This document shows positions 45,857-56,385 of a DNA stretch of 64,000 nucleotides, piece after piece. A program made the position numbers and the translations under genes. Source of the stretch: Vitellaria paradoxa (Eukaryota; Streptophyta; Magnoliopsida; Ericales; Sapotaceae); assembly GCA_019916065.1 (NCBI GenBank), contig CM034236.1, positions 16,879,167-16,943,166 of the forward strand. Direction: 5' to 3'. Numbering within the stretch: position 1 is the stretch's first letter; each line of letters begins with the position of its first letter. The notes under the pieces were generated by a model that had not been told where the DNA came from, did no database searches, and was given only the letters and a program-made list of their open reading frames with translations.

Positions 45857-47875
45857 CAATTGCAAGCCCGGCTAGTATAGCTAATTGGACTTAAAACAGT
45901 TTTCCAAAGCCGAAAAACTAGAATGGATCCGACTCGGCCCAATTTTTACAATCACCTAATCCGTTTAACTGTGACCTCAAAATTTTTTTTTAGAACCGAA
46001 AGAATAGGATGGGCTGGGACCTATATGTTAATGAAACCAAATCCAAACTAAGTACGGAAAAAAATCTGCACCAAAAACTAATTAAGAACGCTCAATTAGT
46101 TGTAAACTCCTAATAATAAAATTTTAGGTAGTCATTGGTAAATGAAATTAATGTTATTAATTGTAAATGTTAAATTGATAATCTATAACACAGATCAGCT
46201 ATATTGGTTATGCAAAGTTTATGTTAGGTATGCATACACAAATATGGTAAGTAAATTTCGTTAATTCTAATTCAGTGCTAAATCTATATAATAAGGAAGA
46301 TCAATATTTAAATTTTAGATATTTTTAACTATTGAATTTTTTCAATGGTCAGAATTAAACTAATAGTAAAAAAGTATTTTTCTTTGTTTTCATCTCTTTC
46401 ATTCCATTCCTAGGTTACACTTTTCTCCTTTATTCTCTCTTATTCTCTCCTTTCTTCTCATTCACTAAATCTTTATTTTTTTTTGCGACTACAACTTCAC
46501 TTTTTCTTTTACATATAAAACTACTAAACTTGTAGCATGTAATATTAATAGATGTGAATGAACAAATGGGTTACTGCAAGGGAAATGTATTAAATATTAA
46601 AACTAAAAAATTTCTAAACAATATTTAAGTTTGGAAAAAAGTTTAAAATTTTTTTCTCTCTTAATAACAACACTTAGTATTTTTTAAAATAAAAACATAG
46701 AAAAATGCCTAAATATTAATTAAGTTGGAAGTAATTATTTTTTTCTAAATTTTAATATATTTAAATTGGTCGCCTTGATTATATTTTTTTATAATGCACA
46801 TATGATTAATAATAATAATTTTAATTTGATTTGTTTTTGTAAAACTAATCAAAAAATTATTATCAAATCTTATATAACATTCTCTATATTTACTATTCCC
46901 CATCTTCTTTGCTTCAATCCTAGATGGCACTTTTCTATTTCATTCCCTTTTGTTCTCTCCTCTTTTTTCAATTACTAGATCTTTATTTTTTTTCTCTCAC
47001 AACGTTAAATGACTACAACTTCACATTTTATTTTGCATACAAAACCATTAGAGTTGTAACATATAATATTAATAGATGTAAAGTGAACTTAGGGTTTGAC
47101 CTACATGTATACATCTATAAGCTTAATAGAAAATATCTTATAAACACAAAAATCTCACCTACCTCAATACACACGTAGAAGAACAATATATAAAGCACCA
47201 AACAATGCCAACTCAAGTTGCTTTTTCTTAGAAAATTCTTCAAGGATGCTTGCATCGAAAACCTTTTTTGTGATTACGTTCGTATCCTTTTCGATTTCTT
47301 TCAATAGTTAATTGGTAGGCACAAAACTCTCTCTCCCTCTCCTGAAATCTAGGTGAAAGTACATATGAGATGAGGAAAAAGCTGGAAGGGGAGTAAGGAG
47401 GGGTTTATATAGACTTCTCAACAATCTTCCCACATAAGCCTCACCTACTCAGCTAACTCTTAGCCTTCCCCACATAGCAACAATTTTTGCCACTCACCTC
47501 AGCCAAAAGGAAAAACACCTCTTCTCTTAACCAATAGAAACCCACCATCTCTCTCATCTAATGAAAATAACGCAGCCATGTATATAAACCATAATACATA
47601 AATATAATCTACTCTTACATGTGCTAGCATAGATTAAATAAACACATCACACTTAATTAATTTAATAAAAACAAATTTTAAATAAAATAAGATCTGGATC
47701 TTAAATATAAATAAATAATAAAATAAATATATACGTGTATATTTTCTAAATTCCAAGTCTTTAAAATAAAAGCTCATTTTTTGTCACTAAAAGTATGCCA
47801 ATTGATTAGCAAATATTGATTTTGTGACCAGAATGTCTTTTCAGTAGCTAAGTATAAACATTTTGATCAGCAAAA
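45857..47875. other. intergenic; contains a diverged duplication and a lone TATA
   Basis: No gene. A ~170-190-bp segment is present twice (46397-46563 and 46902-47089), sharing ctacaacttcac, taatattaatagatgt and CT-rich words. On the minus strand CTATATAAACC at 47404-47414 would make a good TATA box, but no convincing minus-strand transcript follows. At 47780-47870 gtcactaaaag and tagcaaat words look like CACTA subterminal remnants, cut by the gypsy LTR at 47876. Confidence 0.45.
46397..47089. repeat. diverged duplication, ~505 bp apart
   Basis: Copy 1 at 46397-46563 and copy 2 at 46902-47089 share tcctag-tggcacttttct, tctttattttttt, gactacaacttcac and gtaacatataatattaatagatgt. Identity is moderate, so the duplication is old. 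Function unknown. Confidence 0.6.
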
Positions 47876-48714
47876 TGTAACACCTAATATTTAATTTTGG
47901 CCATTTATGTGTTATTGTGGGCTAATAAAATATTTAAAATAAGATTGAGTAATTTATTTTATTTTTCTTTGGACCGAGTGTGGCCTAAAATCGATATTTG
48001 GTTGGACAACTAGGCCTGACCTAGCCTTTATTTTCCCTTCTCTTTCTTGCTTTTCTCTTTGGCTTCTTCTATTTTCTTTTTTTTTTTTTTTTTTTTGTTT
48101 TTGGTTTTGGCCTATGGGGTTTCTAGAGACCATGGGGAGAGAGAGAAGAGAGAGAGATGAGAGAGAAGGTAGAGAGAAAGAGTGATCCGAGAAGGAAGAA
48201 AGGCAGACTCGGGTAGTTTTCAACGTCGTAAACGCTGTGGCGGTATCCGTTTCACGTGATTTCGCTCGAGATGGGAGAAATCGACGCCGAAAGGTTAGGT
48301 GTCTAAACTAAAATCTCTCCATTTCTCCTTTATTTTTCTTCAGATCTGAGATAAATAGGACCTATATTTGTGTACTAGACGTCGCAAGCATTATTTTGGT
48401 ATATTTATATGCTTGATTTGGTGAAGTTTTGTGAGATATGTATATATACATACGCGGGTCTATATATATATATGCGTATATGCATTGATTTTTTCATATT
48501 TTTGAGCCATGATAATTACATAAATGAGATATAGAGATTTTGGGATAAATTTCTATATGTTTATTTTGTATGAAAGTGATAAAATTTATATTGACAATAT
48601 GAAATCAGTCTGAAATTGGACGCTTGATGGTGGAGGCATTCACTGGAAGAAGAAAATGGAAAAAGAATAAGAAAAAGAAAAAAAAAAGAGAAAATAGTTA
48701 GAGATGTTACCATT

Positions 48715-48905
48715 TGGGCCCAAATCTTTTAGATAATCACAAATTGACCCCCAAAGTTTTAGATAATTATAAAATGGCCACCAAAGTTTTAAATAATTTC
48801 AAAGTGACCCCAAGAGTTTAAATAATTACAAAATGACCCCCAAAGGTTTAAATAATTACAAAGTGGCCCCTAATGTTCAGAAAAATTACGATTTTACCCC
48901 TAAAG
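48715..48905 (+). repeat. six ~31-bp tandem units in LTR
   Basis: Unit: aaagttttaaataattacaaaatgacccc with minor changes. The same array occurs in the right LTR at about 63250-63440. Confidence 0.85.
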
Positions 48906-49458
48906 AATTGGGGGAGGATAATAATATTGCCCTTAGGGTTATGAGAAATTATAGTTGACGTTACAGAATTGGAAAGATGTTAGAAAAAGAGTAAATTTTG
49001 AGATTTTAAGACATGCTTTATTTTATGTTGATAATTATAGAAAGGAATTACTATATATGATTAAATTGTATGAGATACGATTGATGATTGAATTATATGA
49101 ATAGTAATTCATGATTTAATATAGCAAGCTTTGTTAATGTTATGAACTTTTAAATAGAATTATTATGCATAATTGAACATGTCATGCGTATTGAGGCTGG
49201 GGCAACATCATTTGATTTATGTTATGAATATTAATTGGCTAAGAGTGCCACATTCATATTGTGACGTTCTGAGACACGGGTTATATATATATATATATAT
49301 ATGGACGGTATTCACGATTTGAGAAAAATGAGAAAATGAGATTTTGAAAATATTAGATGATCTTCAGACGATATATATATGATGAAAGGTTAGTCATTTG
49401 AAGTTGGACGTTAATATCATGTGAGATATCATGAGATTTTTCGGATTGTAGCCGAATT

Positions 49459-49720
49459 TTGCTTGAGATAAGCAGATGCCTGACTAGGAGTGTAACATGG
49501 TTCCTTAGCAGAAAGGCCAGGGGTGTAACACGGTTCCCATGAGTCTTAGTTGATTGGGGGTGTAACCCAGTTCCTCAACTGCTATTTATATTGATTACCT
49601 TGCTTGAGATAAGTAGATGCCTGGCTAGAAGTGTAACACAGTTCTCTCGCAGACGGGCCAGGGGGTGTAACACGGTTCCCTTGAGTCTTACACCAATGGG
49701 GATGTAACACGGTTCCCCAT
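49459..49720 (+). repeat. duplicated block with GTGTAACACGGTTCC motifs
   Basis: Two copies (about 49459-49603 and 49604-49720) of a segment starting gcttgagataagyagatgcctg. Together they hold six variants of gtgtaacacggttcc, whose core TGTAACAC equals the LTR's own first bases. Confidence 0.8.
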
Positions 49721-50140
49721 TTGGTTTATATATATATGTTAAGATAATGTGATTGTCACATCTATTGATGAGATGTAGAGATTATTATATTGATCATGAG
49801 TTTAGCCATGAAATAGGGGATATAAAATAGGAACTACGATGACCTGATTCCTGAAGTGGGATACATAGGCAACTTAGGCTAGAGTAGCCTAAGTCCGGTC
49901 TAACCTATGGGTGATAATAATTATGTTTAGCTTTCTTAACTGAAAGTTGAATTACGTTATTGACAAATGGATGATTACAAAATCAAATATTATTTTATAT
50001 GGGAATGAGTAATGATTTTGGGTATTTTGATAATTTTAATTCAATGTGATTTTGAATTTGAATCATATTTTATCATTTATTTTGTTTTTCACATTCACAT
50101 GCTGTCCGTCCCGGACAATTAAGTTAAGGGCGTGACAGAT

Positions 50141-50152
50141 TAGTATTAGAGC
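50141..50152 (+). other. decayed primer binding site (tRNA-iMet), gypsy element
   Basis: TAGTATTAGAGC three bases after the LTR differs from TGGTATCAGAGC by one G-to-A and one C-to-T, both of the kind produced by cytosine deamination. Confidence 0.75.
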
Positions 50153-52605
50153 ATTAGGTTGCAAATATTTCTGGGCCTTGGGTAATGAGGCTTTCGTGTT
50201 TCTGTTATGTCTTATGAATTTCTTAATGCTTATTTCATGAGTTTAAGATTGAGGATTATGATGTTTTGTGCTATAGTGGGTTCTGAAGATGGTTGGAACT
50301 AGGAATTTGCCCAAAACAGTGGTTCTGTCAGTTAACGATATGAAAATTTTATAGAGCAATATAGTTAATAGTGAAATTTGATAATTGGTAATGATTTGAC
50401 AGGCCTGGAGGTGAGATTTACAAAATGTTCTATTGATTTTTTTCAAATATCGTGAATAGTAACTACAAGAGAGTATGAAATTGATAAAGATTTTGAATTT
50501 GAATTCAAAAGTCTTAAAGGGTCTAAGTTAGCGACTCATGGATTTATCGAGAGTATATTTTATTGTTAAATGAGGACAATTGTTGAATGATATTAGAGTT
50601 TTACTCAGTAAATAAAATCGAGATGATATGGGAATGGATAGGTTACCCACTTACTATATGACAATTAGTTATTACTATAAGTTAGTAACAATTGTTTTAC
50701 TTAAGAACCATTTAGTTCAAAATTAAGCTGAGGCTAAAGTCATGTTATTTTCTTTAGTACCTAATGTTAAGTGTGTTGAGGGAGTTTCTATTTTGATGGC
50801 AGTTTAATGCGGAATGAGAAGAGTCTCAATCTTGGTTTCCAAAAATAAGTTGTAAATTGGTGGATGTGCTTTTTTTGAATAGTAAGGACTTCTTTCTTAG
50901 CGGGAAATGACTTTCTTTTCATGGAGCTTGTGCCATGTGTCTCTTCTGTTTTGTTATGCCATGTCATATGGCGCAGATTAAATTGAAAGAGTTTAGAATT
51001 TAAATTGAAGATTCATTGTCTTGTGGTTTGTTTAATATAGTATATTATAGTGAGAACATCCTAAAGTTTTGGATACAGTTGTAAATCTAGTGATAACCAG
51101 CAATGAGCATTAGCCGTTGAGAGTTGGCAATTTATTTGATTAATTGTGTTTTAAGAAGAGTGAGTTAAGTTTTTATTGTTCAAGGTGAAAGTTTGGGATC
51201 AATTAATTTTTGCTTCGAATATTATAATTAGTTTCTCGAAAGCCCTGGTAATGTTAGTTGAACATGACAAGGATTTATGGATTATATCCAGTGTTTTAGA
51301 TTTTGGGTGTGTTGTTACAATTGCTCTATTTAGATTCTTCTCAAAGGGAAGGTTTACTAACTTAGTTAATTGGGAAAGAAGTTTAAATCGTTTGGGGGAA
51401 AACTTGAGAGGGCATCTCAATGGCCGAATCGACCGATGGCTGAGGCTTCAGTGTTGGTCATTTTTTTTTTTTAACAATGAATGAGTTACTTTAGATATTA
51501 TGATACGTCACATGAAGATTTTGGTTTTATTCTGATATAGAATAATCAAATGGTGGTGTGAGTCAAGGTAGTTGAACCGTTGACGACGTTAACGGGACAG
51601 AGAAGGATTAGGGTATGCTTGGATCACCAGAGTTTAAAGGTAATTACAAATATTATGTAACTAAGTTGGGAAACATTATAAGTAGAATGAGTACTTAGGG
51701 ATTATAATCTTGATAATCACTGTTATTCTGGTGGTGTCAAGGTAGTAATTGATACATTGCGTAATAAGTTGTAGAGTTTGGTAATTATGATAATCTTATT
51801 CTGATAAAGTAATCTAGAGGGTGTTAATAATTTTAAAGTTTCTTTGGAGTAACGATATTGACAAGTATGAAGTGATTTTATTGATGTTCGAGTTACTGTG
51901 AATGACTCCAAGGCTATGGATTAGAGTTATTGAAGTTTAACAATGAGATCGATTTTGTTAGAAATGTGGTGTCACTAGCTTGCTGACTTAACGACTAAAA
52001 GTTATGGTATGTTGTCAAATGGACGTGTGAAATTCAAACAATTATATGTTCATACTGTATACAAATAAAATTGAGAAAAATTGTGATTCGAGAGTTTTAG
52101 GTGGTTATCTTGGTGAGATGGAAATGTACAAAGGTTTAGAATGGCCCTAATGGTGGGGTGATCTTCAAGTAATAGAATAAATTGAATTGATTTAAACTTG
52201 CAAATAAATGGATTTTTCCACATAATAGGCGATGATTGGTTGCCGCTATATATTAGTAATAATCATTTTGTTCGAGGACTCCGTAGTTCTAATTCGGGAT
52301 GAGGTAAGAGTAATTTTACCTCCTCCACAATTGATATTAAATTGCATGGGAGAAGCCTTTTGTCCATATGGAAAGTTGAGGTTGATCAAGTAGGGATTTA
52401 ATTTTATTTTCCAAGAGCAAGGTGTAGATGGCGGATGTGTTTCCCGAGGATTGTTACTACCAGAGACATGAATTGGTCAGTAATTAGACAAGAAAGTTTT
52501 ACAAAATAGTAATTGTTAGCACTAAATTTGATAGATATGTGAGTAGATTATATAGTGGTGGTGGTCCAGTGGGCCCAAGCATGAGATTTATTAAGCGTTT
52601 CAATA
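50153..52605 (+). pseudogene. gypsy gag-pol relic, left part
   Basis: Heavily decayed. At about 50890-51010 the DNA follows the start of chromovirus RT: a PG-rich lead-in and then MPCHMAQIKLKE against the canonical PYRMAP-ELKELK. At 51105-51150 it follows the PLPRIDDLFDQL segment. At about 51480-51660 it resembles the RNase H YSDAS...GxVLMQ...VAYVSRQLK region (NNQMVV, VSRLKPL-like words in broken frames). No frame longer than about 100 codons survives. The polyprotein is not translatable. It is cut at 52605/60762 by the young element. Confidence 0.65.
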
Positions 52606-53099
52606 GTGGTTGATTAGCATGCATTATTGTACAATTATATATATATTGAGCATGCTAATTATGAATTTACAGTTATTATTGGCGATGTGTTAGTGTGATT
52701 ATCTCATTTCCATGCATTCTTGGTGTGTGTATATTTCAGGTGATATAATATGGTGTTTTTGGCCCAAACAACACCAAGGTTGCATGTGAGGAGGAGCCAT
52801 ACCAAGGCATAAGATCGACTACCATGGGTGCCAAGGAGAAGGAAGTGGTTTGAAGTTCAAAATAGTTGAAGTGGTGTGCGGTTGAAGTTCCAGCTCAACA
52901 CCCTCTCAGTTTTCCAGCCATAACTTTTTCGTCACAACTCGAAATGGTTCCATTCTTTTTGCGTTGGAAAGAAGACTCGAAGCCCTACAACTTTGCTGGT
53001 TTATCCGAAGCCTGAATCTGTCATCTTCAATGTCAAAATCGCATCGGAAGTCAGGGACAGAAAGCTGTCAAAGAAGAACTGTTCACTGTATTTGCAGAT

Positions 53100-53288
53100 G
53101 GGCGCCCCACCTAGGCCCATGGGCGCCCCACCACAAGCATGGGCGCCCCACCTACACCCATGGGCGCCCCGAGGACCCTTGGGCGCCCCACTCTTCATCA
53201 GATGGGCGCCCACAGAGAGGGAGTTCTGACTGCTGTTTTTTGGCTAACTCTTTGAGGGCTTCATCAAACACTTGTACCTTGGGCGCCC
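53100..53288 (+). repeat. seven GGGCGCCC palindromes in the LTR
   Basis: Six copies of (c)atgggcgcccc spaced 19-23 bp apart from 53100, and one more at 53281. GGGCGCCC is a perfect 8-bp palindrome in otherwise AT-rich DNA. The same set is at 59209-59397 in the right LTR. Confidence 0.95.
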
Positions 53289-53880
53289 ATGATGACTTGT
53301 CCAGCATACTTTTAAGTTAAATTTTGAATTATGAAATTACACTTTTACCCTTGAGTTATGTAATGATATAAAAGGGCAAATTTCTGATGTACAGGAGGTC
53401 GAAACCCTACGCACTTCTTCTCTTTCTCTTAGTTTAGTTTAGATTAGGGTTAGATGTTTTCATCTCGTGTTGGATTGACGAAAGCTTTATTTTTTCATCT
53501 TCGCATTAAGATTAATTGGTAAGTTTCATTCGTTACTTCGTTTTAATTAAAAGTTTATTATTTTCTTTATCTTTGTTCTTTATTTTCACTTCGTAGTACT
53601 TCGTAGTCATTGTTAGTGTTTGATTTGCTTTCGAAATTGCTTTAGCTTATTTCTATATCCTTTGTTTTCGTGTTTGAGTGCTTGATGAAGGTTATTTTCT
53701 TTTTGAAAGGCTTTGTTAATACTTTCGCAATGTTAGGCTAGGGTTAGTTCTTGGCTTCAAGCCATTGAAAGTGGTGAAGTAGTTGGTGAACTCAAATGTA
53801 AACGAGTTTTATTTAACAAAATATATTTTGGACTTTTAATTGGAATTTCGTAGTAAGCTAGGGTTCTCTTGAAACCTACT

Positions 53881-54212
53881 CACCCGTGTCACAACCGTAG
53901 CTTGGTTACAAGTTTTCACTTGTGCACACCAAGTGTTCGGTTTAATGTCCCGGTGAGTTATAATCTGATTTTCCAAGACCCAAATTAGGTTTTCTTACAA
54001 AATCAGTCACCCGTGTTAAAACCAAAGCTTGGTTACGATTGGCCACTCGTGCAAACCAAGTGGTTGGTTCAATGGCCCGGTGATTCGAACCTTATTTTCA
54101 TAAAACCAAAACATGAGGTTTTCTTAAGAAACCGATTCACCTGTGTTATAATTGAAGTCTAGTTATGAGTTGATGCTCATGCACACTAGGTGTTCGATTC
54201 AATGTCCCGGTG
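53881..54212 (+). repeat. three ~128-bp tandem units in the LTR
   Basis: Units start cacccgtgt at 53881, 54008 and 54138 (third partial). Each has a tagcttggttac-like word, caccaagtg and a final cccggtgag. Units differ by about a quarter of their bases, so the duplication long predates this insertion. Repeated in the right LTR at 59990-60321. Confidence 0.85.
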
Positions 54213-54653
54213 AGTCTGAAACCAATTTCAAAAGCCTCCGCTTACTCTGAATTCCATAAATTAGTTTTTAATGAAATATCTTCCAACCTAGCAATGCATG
54301 TGCGTTTGTTAGGTTGAGTTATAAATGCGTTTGAGTAAACCACTACCCACTACTGGATTTGGTTCAAAGCCAAGATCATTTTAGTTAGTTTATTTTCAAT
54401 ATTTGCATTCTAGTTTAATATCACAATTTGCTTAGCTCCATCATTCTCAACCCAGCCATATTCAAATCACTTTGTAATTCAAAATTAGTTTAGATTAGCT
54501 TAGGCTCACCTACTAATTAAGAGAACAAGTCTAGTGTCTTTTAACGCAGCCCTCCCTGTGGAGATGACCTCGGTTCTCACCGAGTAAGACTACGACCACC
54601 CTCTTGCACTTGAGAGGTAGAACCCGAACACATTTTAGGGTCGGTCAAGTTTT

Positions 54654-54671
54654 TGGCGCCGTTGCCGGGGA
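54654..54671 (+). other. primer binding site (tRNA-Asp) of the gag-only element
   Basis: TGGCGCCGTTGCCGGGGA, six bases after the LTR, is an 18-base perfect complement to the 3' end of plant tRNA-Asp (...TCCCCGGCAACGGCGCCA). This primer is characteristic of Athila-type gypsy elements. Confidence 0.9.
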
Positions 54672-54903
54672 GGGCAACTAAGTGCTAGACTTGGGAGTTA
54701 AAGGGGAGTTCATTTGAGAAATTGGGTGAATTTTTCTTTTCTCCACCTCTTTATTAGTAGTTTTTTTTTTTTTCTTTTGCCTTGTAACATATTCATTTGC
54801 ATATCATATAACTTAGCTTGCATGTTAGTTAACTTAGGTTGTATTTTAGTGTAGTTTTTGTTTTCTCTCATTTTGTTTTCATTTTTGTGTTCTTATCATA
54901 GAC

Positions 54904-56385
54904 ATGGATTTTAGTGATTTCAATCATGGTCCTTTTGATGCCCAAGCCTATATTGAGTCTCTAAGTAACCAATTTGGATATGACTATACATTAGAGACCT
55001 ATCACCAATTACCCCAATTTTTCGGGCACGAGGAAGAAGACCCGTGTCTTCATCTTGATAGGTTTGAGGCTGTGTGTGGCTTATGTGATGATGTTCGAAT
55101 GAGTAAGAGACTTAGGTTCTTGTTTTTCCCTTTGTCTTTACAAAGTGTGGCTGGTGACTGGTGCTATGATTTTGGTGAATGGACCACTTGGGATCAATGT
55201 GTTCAAGCTTTTATTGAGCATTTCCTCCCTATTCATCAAACCTTCACCCATGGCTTTCAAATTAGAAATTTTTATCAACAAAAGGGTGAAGTATTTTATA
55301 AATGCTGGGAGAGATTTAATATACTTTTGGACACTTTTCCAAGTCATGGATTAGAGTTAGGGGACCTCATAGCCATATTATATAATGCTCTATCTCATGA
55401 GTTGCACCAGGCGTTCGATACAGTCTTGGGGAAGGAATTTCTTGACCTCACACCAGGTGAGGCATGGTCATTCCTTGAATTTTTCTCTGAACACACTAGG
55501 CCACTGGAAAGACTTGAACCTAGTTTTGAACCTTACACACTTGCTAGCCATACTGACCTTTTCCCGTATGCTCCTACTTCACTTGATTCTCATGATCCAT
55601 CCCGTGGAAGTAGTGTATGCGTGGAGCCTGACTACTCGGATTTTGCATGTCCCAACCTTGTTCCACTCACTGAGGGCCAGTCTGAGGAGCCCCAAGATTA
55701 TTGGCCTAGTAAACCTTATGATGCACAATTTGAGACCATAGGCACTAAGTGGGACAATTGCCCTAACCACACTAGGGATGATGTTGGGGATGAGTGTCTT
55801 TCTCATTTCCCTGTGGATTCTCCTATTCTGGAGACTTCTTTACCACCTTTTGAGAGTCAGGGAGACATGCAATCCTTTCCTACTACTGAGTTTGATGCTC
55901 AGCCCACCCAAACCACCCCGGGCCCTATTGAGAGTCTTTTGATTCCCTTTGAGCAATTGCAAGTTACAATGCCCGAGGAGCATATCATTGAGTCAGTTGA
56001 TCCTTGCTCACTCACTTATTCACCTAAGGTTGAGAGTAGTGCGCACCTCTTACCTCTTGACTCAGCCCCACCTGAGAAGTTCACTTCGGGGATGATGAGT
56101 GATCATGTGACCGATCATCACTGGGGGGAGATAGTAGACATTGGGGGAGAGTACATTGATTTTTTGGGTATTAAGAGACTTGAACCCGCCATCTCCATGT
56201 CCATGTCCATGTCCTTGCATGCATTATGGCCACATCTGAGGTTTCAAGAACCTCACTCGGCCTTACATCCCTTGACGTGTTTTACACTTGAGGAGCATCC
56301 ACATTCGGTGTTTTATGAGCCCAAAAAGAACATTTTATTTCTTAAACCATTTGTGGACGCATGGGATAGAGAGGGTGTTGGATAA
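54904..56385 (+). CDS. Gag protein of the TR-GAG element (493 aa)
   Basis: Intact 493-codon frame starting at the first ATG after a 230-base leader. Residues 35-200 are a retrotransposon gag (capsid) domain: LRFLFFPLSLQSVAGDWCYD (about 70-90), WTTWDQCVQAFIEHFLP, FYQQKGEVFYKCWERFNILL, then LGDLIAILYNALS and LTPGEAWSFLEFF. These follow the Athila/Tat gag pattern (A-x-WL, T-W-x-L-x-x-F-L-x-x-F-F-P, E-x-L-x-x-A-W-E-R-F). The C-terminal half is acidic and proline-rich with no CCHC zinc knuckle, no protease DSG/DTG motif, and a small MSMSMSMS run near 434-441. Its role would be to form cytoplasmic capsid-like particles packaging the element's RNA while enzymes come from a related autonomous element. 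That division of labour is inferred; the gag assignment itself is strong. The reading frame shows no damage. Confidence 0.9.
   Translation: MDFSDFNHGPFDAQAYIESLSNQFGYDYTLETYHQLPQFFGHEEEDPCLHLDRFEAVCGLCDDVRMSKRLRFLFFPLSLQSVAGDWCYDFGEWTTWDQCVQAFIEHFLPIHQTFTHGFQIRNFYQQKGEVFYKCWERFNILLDTFPSHGLELGDLIAILYNALSHELHQAFDTVLGKEFLDLTPGEAWSFLEFFSEHTRPLERLEPSFEPYTLASHTDLFPYAPTSLDSHDPSRGSSVCVEPDYSDFACPNLVPLTEGQSEEPQDYWPSKPYDAQFETIGTKWDNCPNHTRDDVGDECLSHFPVDSPILETSLPPFESQGDMQSFPTTEFDAQPTQTTPGPIESLLIPFEQLQVTMPEEHIIESVDPCSLTYSPKVESSAHLLPLDSAPPEKFTSGMMSDHVTDHHWGEIVDIGGEYIDFLGIKRLEPAISMSMSMSLHALWPHLRFQEPHSALHPLTCFTLEEHPHSVFYEPKKNILFLKPFVDAWDREGVG

Larger units (their letters stand above)
47876..50137 (+). repeat. 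5' LTR of the old gypsy element (2262 bp)
   Basis: TG...CA ends. Contains a GA-rich leader (48130-48190), six ~31-bp units (see 48715-48905), an (AT)n tract at about 49281-49302 and a duplicated block with gtgtaacacggttcc phrases (49459-49720). An 89-codon minus frame over the GA-rich part is not a gene. Confidence 0.88.
52611..54647 (+). repeat. 5' LTR of the gag-only element
   Basis: Starts TGATTAGCATGC and ends GGGTCGGTCA. Holds seven GGGCGCCC palindromes (53100-53288) and three ~128-bp tandem units (53881-54212). Overlapping frames across the palindromes in three phases are compositional. Confidence 0.95.

Noticed and set aside
47404..47414. Minus-strand TATA box suggesting a gene
   Set aside because: No supported coding frame or known promoter context follows on the minus strand.
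50141..50152. tRNA-like sequence fragments after LTRs (also 27982, 37376, 54654)
   Set aside because: These are retroelement primer binding sites complementary to tRNA ends, not tRNA genes; no cloverleaf could be drawn around them.
52964..53320. Overlapping frames in three phases rich in GAP, WAPH and GRP words (repeated at 59073-59429)
   Set aside because: They are the GGGCGCCC palindrome array of the LTR read in different frames; no start context or homology.
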